A stretch of 64,000 nt of DNA from Lachnospiraceae bacterium (lineage in GTDB: Bacteria; Bacillota; Clostridia; Lachnospirales; Lachnospiraceae). The stretch is from contig CAJTBO010000023.1 in the NCBI GenBank assembly GCA_910573755.1, forward strand, positions 1 to 64,000. Direction: 5' to 3'. Below the pieces are notes generated by a model. That model saw nothing but the letters and a program-made list of their open reading frames with translations, did not search any database and was not told the origin of the DNA. Both the position numbers and the translations under genes were made by a program. Shown one piece after another: positions 44,403-52,384 of the stretch. Every line of letters begins with the position of its first letter. Positions within the stretch are counted from its first letter, which is position 1.

Positions 44403-46322
44403 ATGAAATTTTTACTGGCGGCGATTCATGCAAAATATATCCATACCGGACTGGCGGTTTACAGTCTCAGAAGTTATGCGGGGAAAGAGATGCGGGAGCA
44501 TGTCGAAGTGGCGGAATATACTATCAATCAGCGTATGGAACAGATTCTGGCAGACATTTACCGGAGGAGCCCGGACGTGATCGGATTTTCCTGTTATATC
44601 TGGAATTTTTCCATGATAAAAAAGCTGGTCAGGGAACTGGCTAAATTACTGCCGGGGGTTCCGGTCTGGCTTGGGGGTCCTGAGGTTTCTTATGAATATG
44701 AAAAGATACTTGCAGAATATCCGGAAGTATCAGGGATCATGACGGGGGAAGGGGAGGAGACCTTTCGGGAATTGCTGCAGGCTTATCTGGATGCGGAGCG
44801 GGGTGTTCCTGCGAACGCAGAAGCAACGGGAGGGATAAAAGAGACAAGGACGCAAGACGGGCAAAAGACAGATGCACAAAGGGAAACGGAAAATACAGGA
44901 GCGGAAAAAGAATTCCGAAAGCGGCAGAAGAACCTTCGGGGGCAGCCGGTCAGCGGGATCAGGGGAACAGCGACACGGGAAGGGTTTTTCGGGGCCAGAG
45001 AGCCGCTCGACATGGACAGGCTTCCTTTTTATTATGAAGAACTTGAAGAAACCGAAAAAGAAGAGATCAAAAACAAGATCGTTTATTATGAATCCGGCAG
45101 AGGCTGTCCTTTCCGCTGCAGTTATTGCCTCTCATCCATCGAGAAACAGGTGCGCCTGCGGGATACAGAACTGGTAAAAAGAGAGCTTCGGTTTTTTCTG
45201 GACAGAAAGGTAAAACAGGTAAAATTTATAGACCGGACCTTTAACTGCGATCAGGAACATGCGGTGGAAATCTGGCGGTACCTGCTGGAACATGATAACG
45301 GCGTTACAAATTTTCATTTTGAAATAGCGGCGGAACTTTTGACACAGAAGGAACTGGAACTTTTTTCAGAGATGAGGCCGGGACTGATCCAGCTGGAGAT
45401 CGGCGTGCAGACGACAAACCGGGAAACGCTGCAGGCGATCCACCGCCCTGAAAATCTGGAAAAACTAAAAATGACAGTAATGTCTGTTTTGAACTTTCGG
45501 AATATCCATCAGCATCTCGATCTGATCGCGGGGCTTCCCTTTGAAGATCTGAAAAGCTTTCGGCACTCCTTTAACGATGTCTTTTCGATGAAGCCGGATC
45601 AGCTGCAGCTCGGCTTTCTGAAAGTGCTGAAGGGTTCGGAGATGTACGAAAAGGCGGAGGAATACGGGATAGTATATCAGTCCGAACCGCCCTACGAAGT
45701 CCTTTATACCAGATGGCTTTCCTACGAAGAGGTACAGGAATTAAAGAAAGTGGAGGAGATGGTGGAGCTGTTTTATAACAGCGGGCAGTTTGGTTTTACG
45801 CTGGAAGTGCTTCAGAGGCTTTTTAAGACTCCTTATGATATGTTTCTGGGGCTGGCGGAATTTTATCAGAAAAAGGGATTTTTCATAAACAGTCCATCGA
45901 GAAATTACAGGTATGAAGTGATGCTGGAATTCGCGGAAAGCCGGAAAGCGGGCGAAGAAGCAAATAAACTGTTCAGAGAGCTCCTCACCTTCGACCTGTA
46001 TCTGAGAGAGAAGGCAAAGAGCAGGCCGGCGTTTGCAGGGGATATCCGTAACCGTTATCAGGAGATATCGGCATTTTACAGGCGGCAGGAGAAAGAGCCG
46101 GATCTGCTTGCGGAGTATGTGGAAAAGGGATATGACAGCAGACAGATGATGCGTATGACGCATATGGATGTTTTTCGCTATCCGGTATGGGACAGGAACT
46201 GGCTGGGCGGAGCAAAGCTGAGTGAATTGTACCAGGAAGAGGAGCGGTTTGTGCTGTTTGATTATGAAAAGAGAAATCCGCTGAATCATGAAGCGGCATA
46301 TATTGTTATTGATGAGGTATGA
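44403..46322 (+). CDS. B12-binding-domain radical SAM protein (DUF4080 type)
   Basis: The 639-residue protein has an N-terminal cobalamin-binding Rossmann domain (about 1-125, PDVIGFSCYIWN and VWLGGPEVSYEYEKIL). A radical SAM domain carries Cys235, Cys239 and Cys242 in GCPFRCSYC, and a C-terminal DUF4080 region is typical of Firmicutes. Between them, residues about 130-190 are a highly charged Lys/Glu/Thr-rich insert that looks like a disordered linker. Such proteins are putative methyltransferases or oxidoreductases of unknown substrate. It stands alone after the terminator, with nth downstream. Confidence 0.88.
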   Translation: MKFLLAAIHAKYIHTGLAVYSLRSYAGKEMREHVEVAEYTINQRMEQILADIYRRSPDVIGFSCYIWNFSMIKKLVRELAKLLPGVPVWLGGPEVSYEYEKILAEYPEVSGIMTGEGEETFRELLQAYLDAERGVPANAEATGGIKETRTQDGQKTDAQRETENTGAEKEFRKRQKNLRGQPVSGIRGTATREGFFGAREPLDMDRLPFYYEELEETEKEEIKNKIVYYESGRGCPFRCSYCLSSIEKQVRLRDTELVKRELRFFLDRKVKQVKFIDRTFNCDQEHAVEIWRYLLEHDNGVTNFHFEIAAELLTQKELELFSEMRPGLIQLEIGVQTTNRETLQAIHRPENLEKLKMTVMSVLNFRNIHQHLDLIAGLPFEDLKSFRHSFNDVFSMKPDQLQLGFLKVLKGSEMYEKAEEYGIVYQSEPPYEVLYTRWLSYEEVQELKKVEEMVELFYNSGQFGFTLEVLQRLFKTPYDMFLGLAEFYQKKGFFINSPSRNYRYEVMLEFAESRKAGEEANKLFRELLTFDLYLREKAKSRPAFAGDIRNRYQEISAFYRRQEKEPDLLAEYVEKGYDSRQMMRMTHMDVFRYPVWDRNWLGGAKLSELYQEEERFVLFDYEKRNPLNHEAAYIVIDEV

Positions 46323-46499
46323 TCAGGGAGATTTTATTCTTGCATATAAAGTTGTATAATAGAAGGATAGATGATCGCGGATAAATAATGGCTGATGATC
46401 GGGAGCAAAACAGATGATAATGAATGGCGAATGGATAATAGAAAAATAAACAATGGCGGAACAGATAAGATAGATAATAGCAGGAAAGGACAGCGGGCT

Positions 46500-47264
46500 G
46501 TGAAAAAGAGGACAAAAGAGATACTGGATCTGTTGGAACAGGAGTACGGGACGGATTATAAATGCTATCTGAACCATGAAAATGCGTGGCAGCTTCTGAT
46601 CGCTACGATCCTGAGCGCACAGTGTACGGATGCGCGGGTCAATATCGTAACGAAGGATCTGTTTCAAAAATACCCTGCAGTCAGTGCTTTCGCAAATGCG
46701 GACCTGAAAGAGCTGGAACAGGATATCCACCCCACCGGATTTTATCATAACAAGGCGAAAAATATCATTGCCTGCTGCCGGGATCTGGAGGTAAAGTTTG
46801 GCGGAGAAGTGCCGGGCAGCCTTGAGGATCTGACATCGCTGGCAGGTGTGGGCAGAAAAACCGCGAATGTGATCCGGGGGAATATATTTCATGAACCGAG
46901 CGTGGTCGTGGATACCCATGTGAAAAGGATATCAAAAAGGCTGGGGCTGACGAAGGAAGAAGATCCGGTGAAGGTGGAGTTTGACCTGATGAGGGAATTG
47001 CCGAAAGACCGCTGGATCTTGTGGAATATCCATATTATCCGTCTGGGCAGGACGATCTGCAAGGCGCCGACACCGAACTGTGCGGAATGTTTTCTGCAGG
47101 GAGTATGTATTGATTATGCTAACCGGGAGAAAGCAAAGAAGACATTAAAGAAAATACCGGGGAAAAAGAAGGAAGCGGCAAAGAAGACGGCAGATGAAAA
47201 GAAGAAGGCGGCAGGGAAGACGGCAGACAAAAAAGAAGAAAGCAGTAAAGAAGACGGCAGATAA
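46500..47264 (+). CDS. nth: Endonuclease III with a Lys/Ala-rich tail
   Basis: The DNA glycosylase/AP lyase acts on oxidised pyrimidines. The start is GTG 46500 (AGGAAAGG upstream); the frame runs back to 46395 but that part looks non-conserved. Catalytic Lys is in LAGVGRKTANV and Asp in VVVDTHVKRIS. The iron-sulfur cluster Cys pattern C-X6-C-X2-C-X5-C (CKAPTPNCAECFLQGVC) is complete. After about residue 215 a tail of KKTADEKKKAAGKTADKK-like repeats follows, and it ends where a 34-base tandem repeat breaks the frame. The tail is absent from usual 210-residue Nth proteins. Confidence 0.93.
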   Translation: MKKRTKEILDLLEQEYGTDYKCYLNHENAWQLLIATILSAQCTDARVNIVTKDLFQKYPAVSAFANADLKELEQDIHPTGFYHNKAKNIIACCRDLEVKFGGEVPGSLEDLTSLAGVGRKTANVIRGNIFHEPSVVVDTHVKRISKRLGLTKEEDPVKVEFDLMRELPKDRWILWNIHIIRLGRTICKAPTPNCAECFLQGVCIDYANREKAKKTLKKIPGKKKEAAKKTADEKKKAAGKTADKKEESSKEDGR

Positions 47265-47360
47265 AAAAGAAGAAAGCAGTAAGGAAGGCGGCAGATAAAA
47301 AGGAAGAAAGCAACAAAGAAGACGGCAGATAAAAAAGGAGAAAGCAACAAAGAAAACATC
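47188..47360 (+). repeat. Tandem 33/34-bp repeat over the nth 3-prime end
   Basis: The word CGGCAGA or CGGCAG recurs at 47188, 47221, 47255, 47289 and 47323, with a degenerate copy near 47357. Intervals are 33, then 34, 34 and 34 bases. The first interval keeps the nth frame. The later units carry an A6 run where A5 would keep the frame, so each shifts translation and nth stops at 47264. With A5 runs the units would encode an 11-residue ADKKKKAVKKT-type repeat. Confidence 0.75.
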
Positions 47361-47430
47361 AGATGCAAAAGGAATATCGCAGAATAAGACAGATAGACAG
47401 CCTGCCGGGACGCGGGAATAGAGGGAAAGC

Positions 47431-48147
47431 ATGATAAATACATATATTGTGATAGATTTGGAGACAACAGGACTCAGCGCAAAACTGGATAAAATCATAG
47501 AGATCGGCGCCGTAAAATTTGTGGAAGGAAAAGAACAGGAAGTATTTTCCAGTTATATAAATCCGGGTGTTAAACTGCCGGAGCGGATCGTGGAACTGAC
47601 AGGCATCACGGATGCGGATGTACAGGATGCGCCATATATAGAAGAGGTTTTGGATGAGCTGGAGGCTTTTTTGGGCGGGGAGATTTTGCTGGGACACAAT
47701 CTGCTGTTTGATTATTCCTTTTTGAAGCGGGCATTTTCTTTTCAAAGGAGGTCTTTTGAAAAAAGTGGCATAGATACATTACGTATAGCCCGCACCTGTC
47801 TTCCTCAGGCGGAGCATAAGGGACTGGGGGATTTATGCAGGCACTATGATATCCCGATCAGGGCACACAGGGCAGTGGGAGATGCCAGAGCGACGGGGCT
47901 TCTGTATCAGAAACTGCTGCAGGAATTCGGGGAAAGGGAGGATATGCAAAAATGTTTTGAGGCAAAGCCCTTGAACTGTCAGGTCAGGAAAGATACACCG
48001 GCTACGGCGCCGCAGAAAGGCCTGCTGTATAAACTGCATGCGCAATACGGCATCCTGCCGGAGTATGATGTGGAAAAACTGACAAAATCGGAGGCAAGCC
48101 GCCATATCGACAGTATCCTGAGTGCGCACAGGGCGGTAAAGGGTTAG
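47431..48147 (+). CDS. DEDDh 3-prime to 5-prime exonuclease (DnaQ/PolC-epsilon type)
   Basis: The 238-residue protein has exonuclease motifs I to III: Asp and Glu in YIVIDLETTGLS, Asp in GHNLLFDYSFLKRAF, and His with Asp in HRAVGDARATGLL. It resembles stand-alone epsilon-like exonucleases of Firmicutes and may take part in repair or RNA trimming. The last 60 residues (GLLYKLHAQYGILPEYDVEKL) look like a small added domain. It lies after the repeat-bearing end of nth. Confidence 0.88.
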   Translation: MINTYIVIDLETTGLSAKLDKIIEIGAVKFVEGKEQEVFSSYINPGVKLPERIVELTGITDADVQDAPYIEEVLDELEAFLGGEILLGHNLLFDYSFLKRAFSFQRRSFEKSGIDTLRIARTCLPQAEHKGLGDLCRHYDIPIRAHRAVGDARATGLLYQKLLQEFGEREDMQKCFEAKPLNCQVRKDTPATAPQKGLLYKLHAQYGILPEYDVEKLTKSEASRHIDSILSAHRAVKG

Positions 48148-48153
48148 GGCAGA

Positions 48154-48798
48154 TCAGCCTTTTACCGCTTCATCCAACAGGGCGAGGATTCTCGGTTTTG
48201 AGAGCGAGCGGATCTTTTGCGCTTTTTCCTTCAGGGCGGGTAATTTATCCTGCTCTCCGTATTCCAGATAAAGCTTTACCAGTTTTTCATAGGAGGCGGT
48301 AATGTCGGAGCCGATGGAAACAGCGAAGGCAAGTACTTTTTTAGCAGCCTGTTTCCGCTCTTCTTCCGGGCAGAGCTGTGCGCCTTCTCCCCAGTTTTGC
48401 AGCAAAAGGGAAGCCCATTCCTGCAGCAGAGTGATCAGCTCTTCAAAATTCCGGTCATATTCGGAGAGCAGATTGATATTCGGCGCGCCGTACTCCAGTT
48501 TCAGTTCGGTATTGGAGTATCCTGCAAAATTGACGATTTTTTTGCCGGAAAGTTCCCGGAGCTTTTCATGGTATTCTTCTATTTCCGGCAGATCTCCAAG
48601 AACATCCATAGGCAGATCCTGCAGGGGAATGGCAACATAATCCAGATTTTCCAAAGATTTACGTCTGGTGGAATCTGCTTCCCGTTCCCGTTCCCAGAAA
48701 TTATCGACATATTGTTTTTCTTTTTTTGTTCTCCGTTTCATCGAGAAGGAGAACAGAAAGCCAAAAACGATAAAACTTGCAAAAAAAGGGTATTTCAT
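48154..48798 (-). CDS. Conserved-looking hypothetical membrane-anchored protein
   Basis: The product has 214 residues. The N-terminal 20 residues are hydrophobic (FFASFIVFGFLFSFS) followed by a positive KRRTKKEKQ stretch, so it is probably anchored with the bulk inside. The remainder is charged and helical, with a segment VNFAGYSNTELKLEYGAPNI and an acidic/basic C-terminal half. I do not recognise the family. It converges on the exonuclease with 6 bases between the stops and is divergent from a small membrane ORF. Confidence 0.6.
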   Translation of the reverse strand: MKYPFFASFIVFGFLFSFSMKRRTKKEKQYVDNFWEREREADSTRRKSLENLDYVAIPLQDLPMDVLGDLPEIEEYHEKLRELSGKKIVNFAGYSNTELKLEYGAPNINLLSEYDRNFEELITLLQEWASLLLQNWGEGAQLCPEEERKQAAKKVLAFAVSIGSDITASYEKLVKLYLEYGEQDKLPALKEKAQKIRSLSKPRILALLDEAVKG

Positions 48799-48924
48799 AT
48801 ATAATTATCCCAAATACACAGGGAATCCTTTCTGATTATTTCCGCAGGTGACAGGCAGGCGGATACACTGTTTTTATAACCTGATATCGGAGAAAAGCGT
48901 TTCCCGGACAGGAGTAAATGAAAA

Positions 48925-49026
48925 ATGTTCAATAAAAATAAAAAATCCGTCCGAATTATTTCAGCGATCATTATTATCCTGCTGGTACTTGCAATGCTGG
49001 CATCGGTACTGTTATACCTTATATAA
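48925..49026 (+). CDS. Small single-pass membrane protein (33 aa)
   Basis: An ATG with AGGAG 10 bases upstream opens 33 codons: a basic head MFNKNKKSVRI followed by one hydrophobic helix (ISAIIIILLVLAMLASVLLYL). This is a typical small membrane protein layout. The 45-bp minisatellite starts 24 bases after the stop. Function unknown; the small ORF is supported only by its start site, charge pattern and clean helix. Confidence 0.6.
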   Translation: MFNKNKKSVRIISAIIIILLVLAMLASVLLYLI

Positions 49027-49049
49027 AAGAAGGTTCATGCCTTGCAGAT

Positions 49050-49305
49050 GATATCGGGATTGCAGAGCAACTTCTGCAGTGCAGGACAGCGAACGATACC
49101 GGGATTGCGGAGTAAGTTCTGCAGTGCGGGACAGCGAACGATACCGGGATTGCGGAGCAAGTTCTGCAGTGCAGGACAGCGAACGATACCGGGTTTGCGG
49201 AGCAAGTTCTGCAGTGCGGGACAGCGAACGATACCGAGTTTGCGGAGCAAGTTTTGCAGTGCAGGACAGCGAACGATATCGAGTTTGCGGAGCAAATCTC
49301 GCAAA
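49050..49305. repeat. 45-bp minisatellite, five full copies and a partial
   Basis: Units begin at 49050, 49095, 49140, 49185 and 49230 with a partial at 49275, each about 45 bases (GATACCGGGATTGCGGAGCA, then AGTTCTGCAG, TGCGGGACAG and CGAAC). Each contains a small TTGC-GGA-GCAA hairpin. The copies differ at a few positions. Because the period is divisible by three, several frames on both strands stay open and give spurious repeat proteins. A perfect hairpin GTGAGC-CCT-GCTCAC (49306-49320) follows the array. Confidence 0.85.
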
Positions 49306-49476
49306 GTGAGCCCTGCTCACTATAGTATAAGGCGTAGTCAGTGAAAAAATCAATAATAATTGAGAAAATAGCCGGATAACTTTATGAATATTATCTATTG
49401 GAAGAGGGGAAGTCTTATAATAGAATTAGTATAAGGACGGTTCATTTAAGGTTTTTACAAAGAAGCGGTGATCATA

Positions 49477-50997
49477 ATGCAAAAATGGTGGAAAAAGATT
49501 TTAATAACGACGGCTTTTTCAATCTGCTGTATGAGTACGGGACTGGATGTGAAGGCGGTCGGGAAAGACAGTAAGATTGAAGAAGGTGTAAAAATAGGGA
49601 ATATTGATGTCTCGGGCATGAGTATTTCCGAAGCGGAAGGTGCAGTCGGAACTTTTGTAGAGTCTCTGAAGGATGTTCGGATCACTCTCAGGCTGGAAGG
49701 CGGACAGGATACGGTCGGTACGGCGGGAGAGTTTGGCATTACATGGGAGGACGGCGGTGAGTTGGAAGAAGCTGCCATGCTTGGAAAAAGAGGAAATATT
49801 GTGCAGCGTTATAAGACTCTTGCCGACTTGAAAAGGGAAGGCAGGAGTTATCCGCTGAATATTTCCTTTGGAAGTGATGTGCTGGACAGTATTTTGAATT
49901 CTCTCGGCGAGACATATGATCAGGAAGCGGTAGATGCTTCTCTGACAAAAACAGAAAGCGGATTTCAGATCACAGAAGGTCAGACCGGCCGTGTGCTGGA
50001 TGTGGCTAAATCAAAAGAGGCGGTATTGAATTACCTGCAGAGCAGTTGGGATTACGGTAACGCGTTCATTGATCTGGTGGTGACCGTGGAGGAGCCGAAA
50101 GGCAATGCCGAGACACTGAATAAGGTAAAGGATGTACTCGGAACATACACAACATCCTATAAATCTTCCGGACCGTCGAGGGTGACGAATGTCAGAACAG
50201 GGTGTAACCATATAAACGGCGTTACGCTCTACCCGGGTGAGCAGTGCTCCGTACTGGATCTGATCACACCGTTTTCTGTTGAGAACGGATATGAACTGGC
50301 GGGTTCTTATCTGAACGGACAGGTTGTAAACAGTCTGGGCGGAGGTATCTGTCAGGTATCGACTACGCTCTATAATGCCGTGCTGAATGCAGAACTGCAG
50401 GTGGATGAGAGAAGTAATCACTCGATGATCGTTACCTATGTAGATCCTTCCGCGGATGCGGCAATTTCCGAGTCGGGCGGTAAAGATTTTAAATTTACAA
50501 ATAATAAAGAATATCCAATTTATATAGAGGGAACCACGACTTCCGATAAGACCATTACGTTTACGATCTATGGTGTGGAAGACCGGTCCTCTGACAGAAA
50601 AGTGGAATATGTCAGCGAGGTGCTTGAAACGAATGTGCCGCCTACGGAAAAGATCATACCGACCGGTGATCCGGTGGGGTATGTTAACGTGCAGTCTGTC
50701 CATGTGGGGTATAAGGCGCGTTTATGGAAAGTTGTGACTGAAAACGGTGTAGAAGTCAGCAGGGAGCAGGTAAACAGCAGCTCTTATGCAGCAGTTCCCC
50801 GTACAGCCAGCGTAGGTACCGCTACGGCAGATCCTAATGTTGCCGCCCAGATTCAGGCAGCCATTGCCACAGGCAGTATTGATTATGTAAAATCCGTGGC
50901 GGGTGCACTTGCGGCGCAGGAGGCAGCGGCGGCAGCCGCCGCAGGGCAGCAGATAGGGGTTACGGAAGATATGGGAACAGGTGCAACAGATGGTTGA
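49477..50997 (+). CDS. VanW-family exported protein
   Basis: The protein has 506 residues from ATG 49477. A signal peptide (KKILITTAFSICCMSTGLDVKA) is followed by a peptidoglycan-binding-like region (about 35-230). The VanW domain contains LYPGEQCSVLDLITPFSVENG and SLGGGICQVSTTLYNAVLNAEL. A G5-like beta region and an Ala/Gln-rich tail complete it. VanW proteins are cell-envelope proteins of uncertain function, seen in glycopeptide-resistance clusters but more often without them, as here. No other van genes are nearby. Confidence 0.9.
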   Translation: MQKWWKKILITTAFSICCMSTGLDVKAVGKDSKIEEGVKIGNIDVSGMSISEAEGAVGTFVESLKDVRITLRLEGGQDTVGTAGEFGITWEDGGELEEAAMLGKRGNIVQRYKTLADLKREGRSYPLNISFGSDVLDSILNSLGETYDQEAVDASLTKTESGFQITEGQTGRVLDVAKSKEAVLNYLQSSWDYGNAFIDLVVTVEEPKGNAETLNKVKDVLGTYTTSYKSSGPSRVTNVRTGCNHINGVTLYPGEQCSVLDLITPFSVENGYELAGSYLNGQVVNSLGGGICQVSTTLYNAVLNAELQVDERSNHSMIVTYVDPSADAAISESGGKDFKFTNNKEYPIYIEGTTTSDKTITFTIYGVEDRSSDRKVEYVSEVLETNVPPTEKIIPTGDPVGYVNVQSVHVGYKARLWKVVTENGVEVSREQVNSSSYAAVPRTASVGTATADPNVAAQIQAAIATGSIDYVKSVAGALAAQEAAAAAAAGQQIGVTEDMGTGATDG

Positions 50998-51727
50998 CAG
51001 GGAAACGGGAGACCGGAATAGAGAGAAAAACGGACAAGGAGCATCCGGCGCGGCGGGATGCTCCCCTGTGATCGAAAAGGGCCTGACGGAAAAAAACAGT
51101 CATGCCCTTTTTGTAAACTTTGACGGTCTGGATCAAATGTCCGAAAGAGAGAAACGGAAAAAATTCGGTGATATGGATATTGTTATGACAGGCTTTGCGG
51201 GCCTTCATGGCTCCGTGTTGTTGGCATGCAGGCAGCAGGAAGCGCTGTCACACCGATATCCGGTCTCTTTTCTGGAAGAAGCAAAAAAGCAGGAGAGGCT
51301 TATCTGGCAGATACCGGAGGCCGCACCGGCCGGAAAGTCCGATGACTGCAGTACATATTCTTTTTCGGAAAAAGGTATTACAGGAATGTATCTTTTGTCG
51401 GAAGGCGGCGTTTTCGCAGGGCTTTGGAATATGGGAAAACTGGCAGGTGTCGGACTGAAAGTTTACAGTAAAAAAATCCCTGTGAAGCAGGAAACGATAG
51501 AGATCTGTAATTTTTTCGATGTAAACCCGTATCAGATGCATTCAAAGGGATGTGCATTATTACTTTCGGAAAACGGCTGCAGATTAAAAGAGCGGCTTTT
51601 TGAGAGAGGAATTTGCTCGGAGGTCATCGGGTTTACAACGGAAGATAATGACAGAGTTGTCATAAACGGAGCGGAACAGCGTTATCTGCAGAAATGTTAT
51701 ACGGAGGCGCTGGAAGGGATATTCTGA
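50990..51727 (+). CDS. AIR synthase-related protein (PurM/HypE C-terminal domain)
   Basis: The frame is open from 50990, giving 245 residues, and overlaps the vanW stop by 8 bases. Only the part from Asp-Ile-Val near residue 62 on resembles the C-terminal half of PurM/HypE proteins (MDIVMTGFAGLHGSVLLA, SEGGVFAGLWNMGKLAGVGLKV, VNPYQMHSKGCALLL, TTEDNDRVVING). The first 60 residues lie over two hairpins including a terminator, so the true start may be ATG 51173. No ATP-binding N-terminal half is present, so catalysis as in PurM is unlikely. Function unknown. Confidence 0.75.
   Translation: MVDRETGDRNREKNGQGASGAAGCSPVIEKGLTEKNSHALFVNFDGLDQMSEREKRKKFGDMDIVMTGFAGLHGSVLLACRQQEALSHRYPVSFLEEAKKQERLIWQIPEAAPAGKSDDCSTYSFSEKGITGMYLLSEGGVFAGLWNMGKLAGVGLKVYSKKIPVKQETIEICNFFDVNPYQMHSKGCALLLSENGCRLKERLFERGICSEVIGFTTEDNDRVVINGAEQRYLQKCYTEALEGIF
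51075..51113 (+). terminator. Probable terminator of vanW
   Basis: AAAAGGGC (51075-51082) pairs with GCCCTTTT (51104-51111), followed by TG; a stronger GC stem GGAGCATCC/GGATGCTCC (51038-51064) lies just before. Together they look like the 3-prime end of the vanW transcript, although the next reading frame runs through them. Confidence 0.5.
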
Positions 51728-51901
51728 TTTGTCCTTTATTGACTTTTGTAATCTCCGGCAGTGACAAAAAACGGATAAGTTCCGGAAAAGGATAATAAAA
51801 ATAATTTAAACTGCAAGAGAATGATCTCTTACCGGTCATAAGGGCATTGATCATAAACAGATTGTGGTTGAAGGAAGTAAAAGAATAAGGAAGGAACAGA
51901 A

Positions 51902-52384
51902 ATGAGAGAACAATTATTAAGGATCATTGAAAAAAACAGCCGTATCGATTTAAAGGAACTGGCGGTTATACTGGGTGTGGAAGAAGCGGCTATCATTGAA
52001 GAACTGCAAAAGTGTGAGCAGGAGGGGGTGATCTGCGGCTATCATACGATGATCGACTGGGATAAGGTAGGTGTGGAAAAGGTATCGGCGTTGATCGAGG
52101 TGCGTGTGACGCCCCAGCGCGGACAGGGCTTTGACAAGATCGCGGAACGTATTTATAAGTATCCGGAGGTAAATGCGGTTTACCTGATCTCCGGCGGTTA
52201 TGACCTGCTGGTATCTCTGGAGGGGAAAACGCTGCGCGAGGTATCCTCGTTTGTATCGGATAAGCTTTCCACTCTGGAGACCGTGATCAGTACGGCGACA
52301 CATTTTATCCTGAAAAAATATAAAGACCATGGAACGATTCTGGAGAAAAAATATGAAGATACAAGAGAGAAGGTGACACCGTGA
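51902..52384 (+). CDS. Lrp/AsnC-family transcriptional regulator
   Basis: The 160-residue protein has an N-terminal helix-turn-helix (RIDLKELAVILGVEEAAIIEEL) and a C-terminal RAM ligand domain (VSALIEVRVTP, VNAVYLISGGYDLLVSLEG). It binds amino acids or related effectors as an oligomer. The stop overlaps the start of the aminotransferase gene by 4 bases, so it probably regulates the same amino-acid step. AAGGAAGG precedes the ATG. Confidence 0.9.
   Translation: MREQLLRIIEKNSRIDLKELAVILGVEEAAIIEELQKCEQEGVICGYHTMIDWDKVGVEKVSALIEVRVTPQRGQGFDKIAERIYKYPEVNAVYLISGGYDLLVSLEGKTLREVSSFVSDKLSTLETVISTATHFILKKYKDHGTILEKKYEDTREKVTP

Noticed and set aside
47114-47498. Overlapping minus-strand frames with Phe/Leu/Cys-rich repeats
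   Set aside because: They are the complement of the Lys/Ala-rich tandem repeat at the end of nth.
49050-49305. CRISPR array
   Set aside because: The units are contiguous 45-base repeats with no spacers, and no cas genes are nearby.
49012-49353. Long open frames on both strands across the 45-bp array
   Set aside because: They arise because the repeat period is divisible by three and the unit lacks stops; no ribosome-binding site or known domain, and several frames are open at once.
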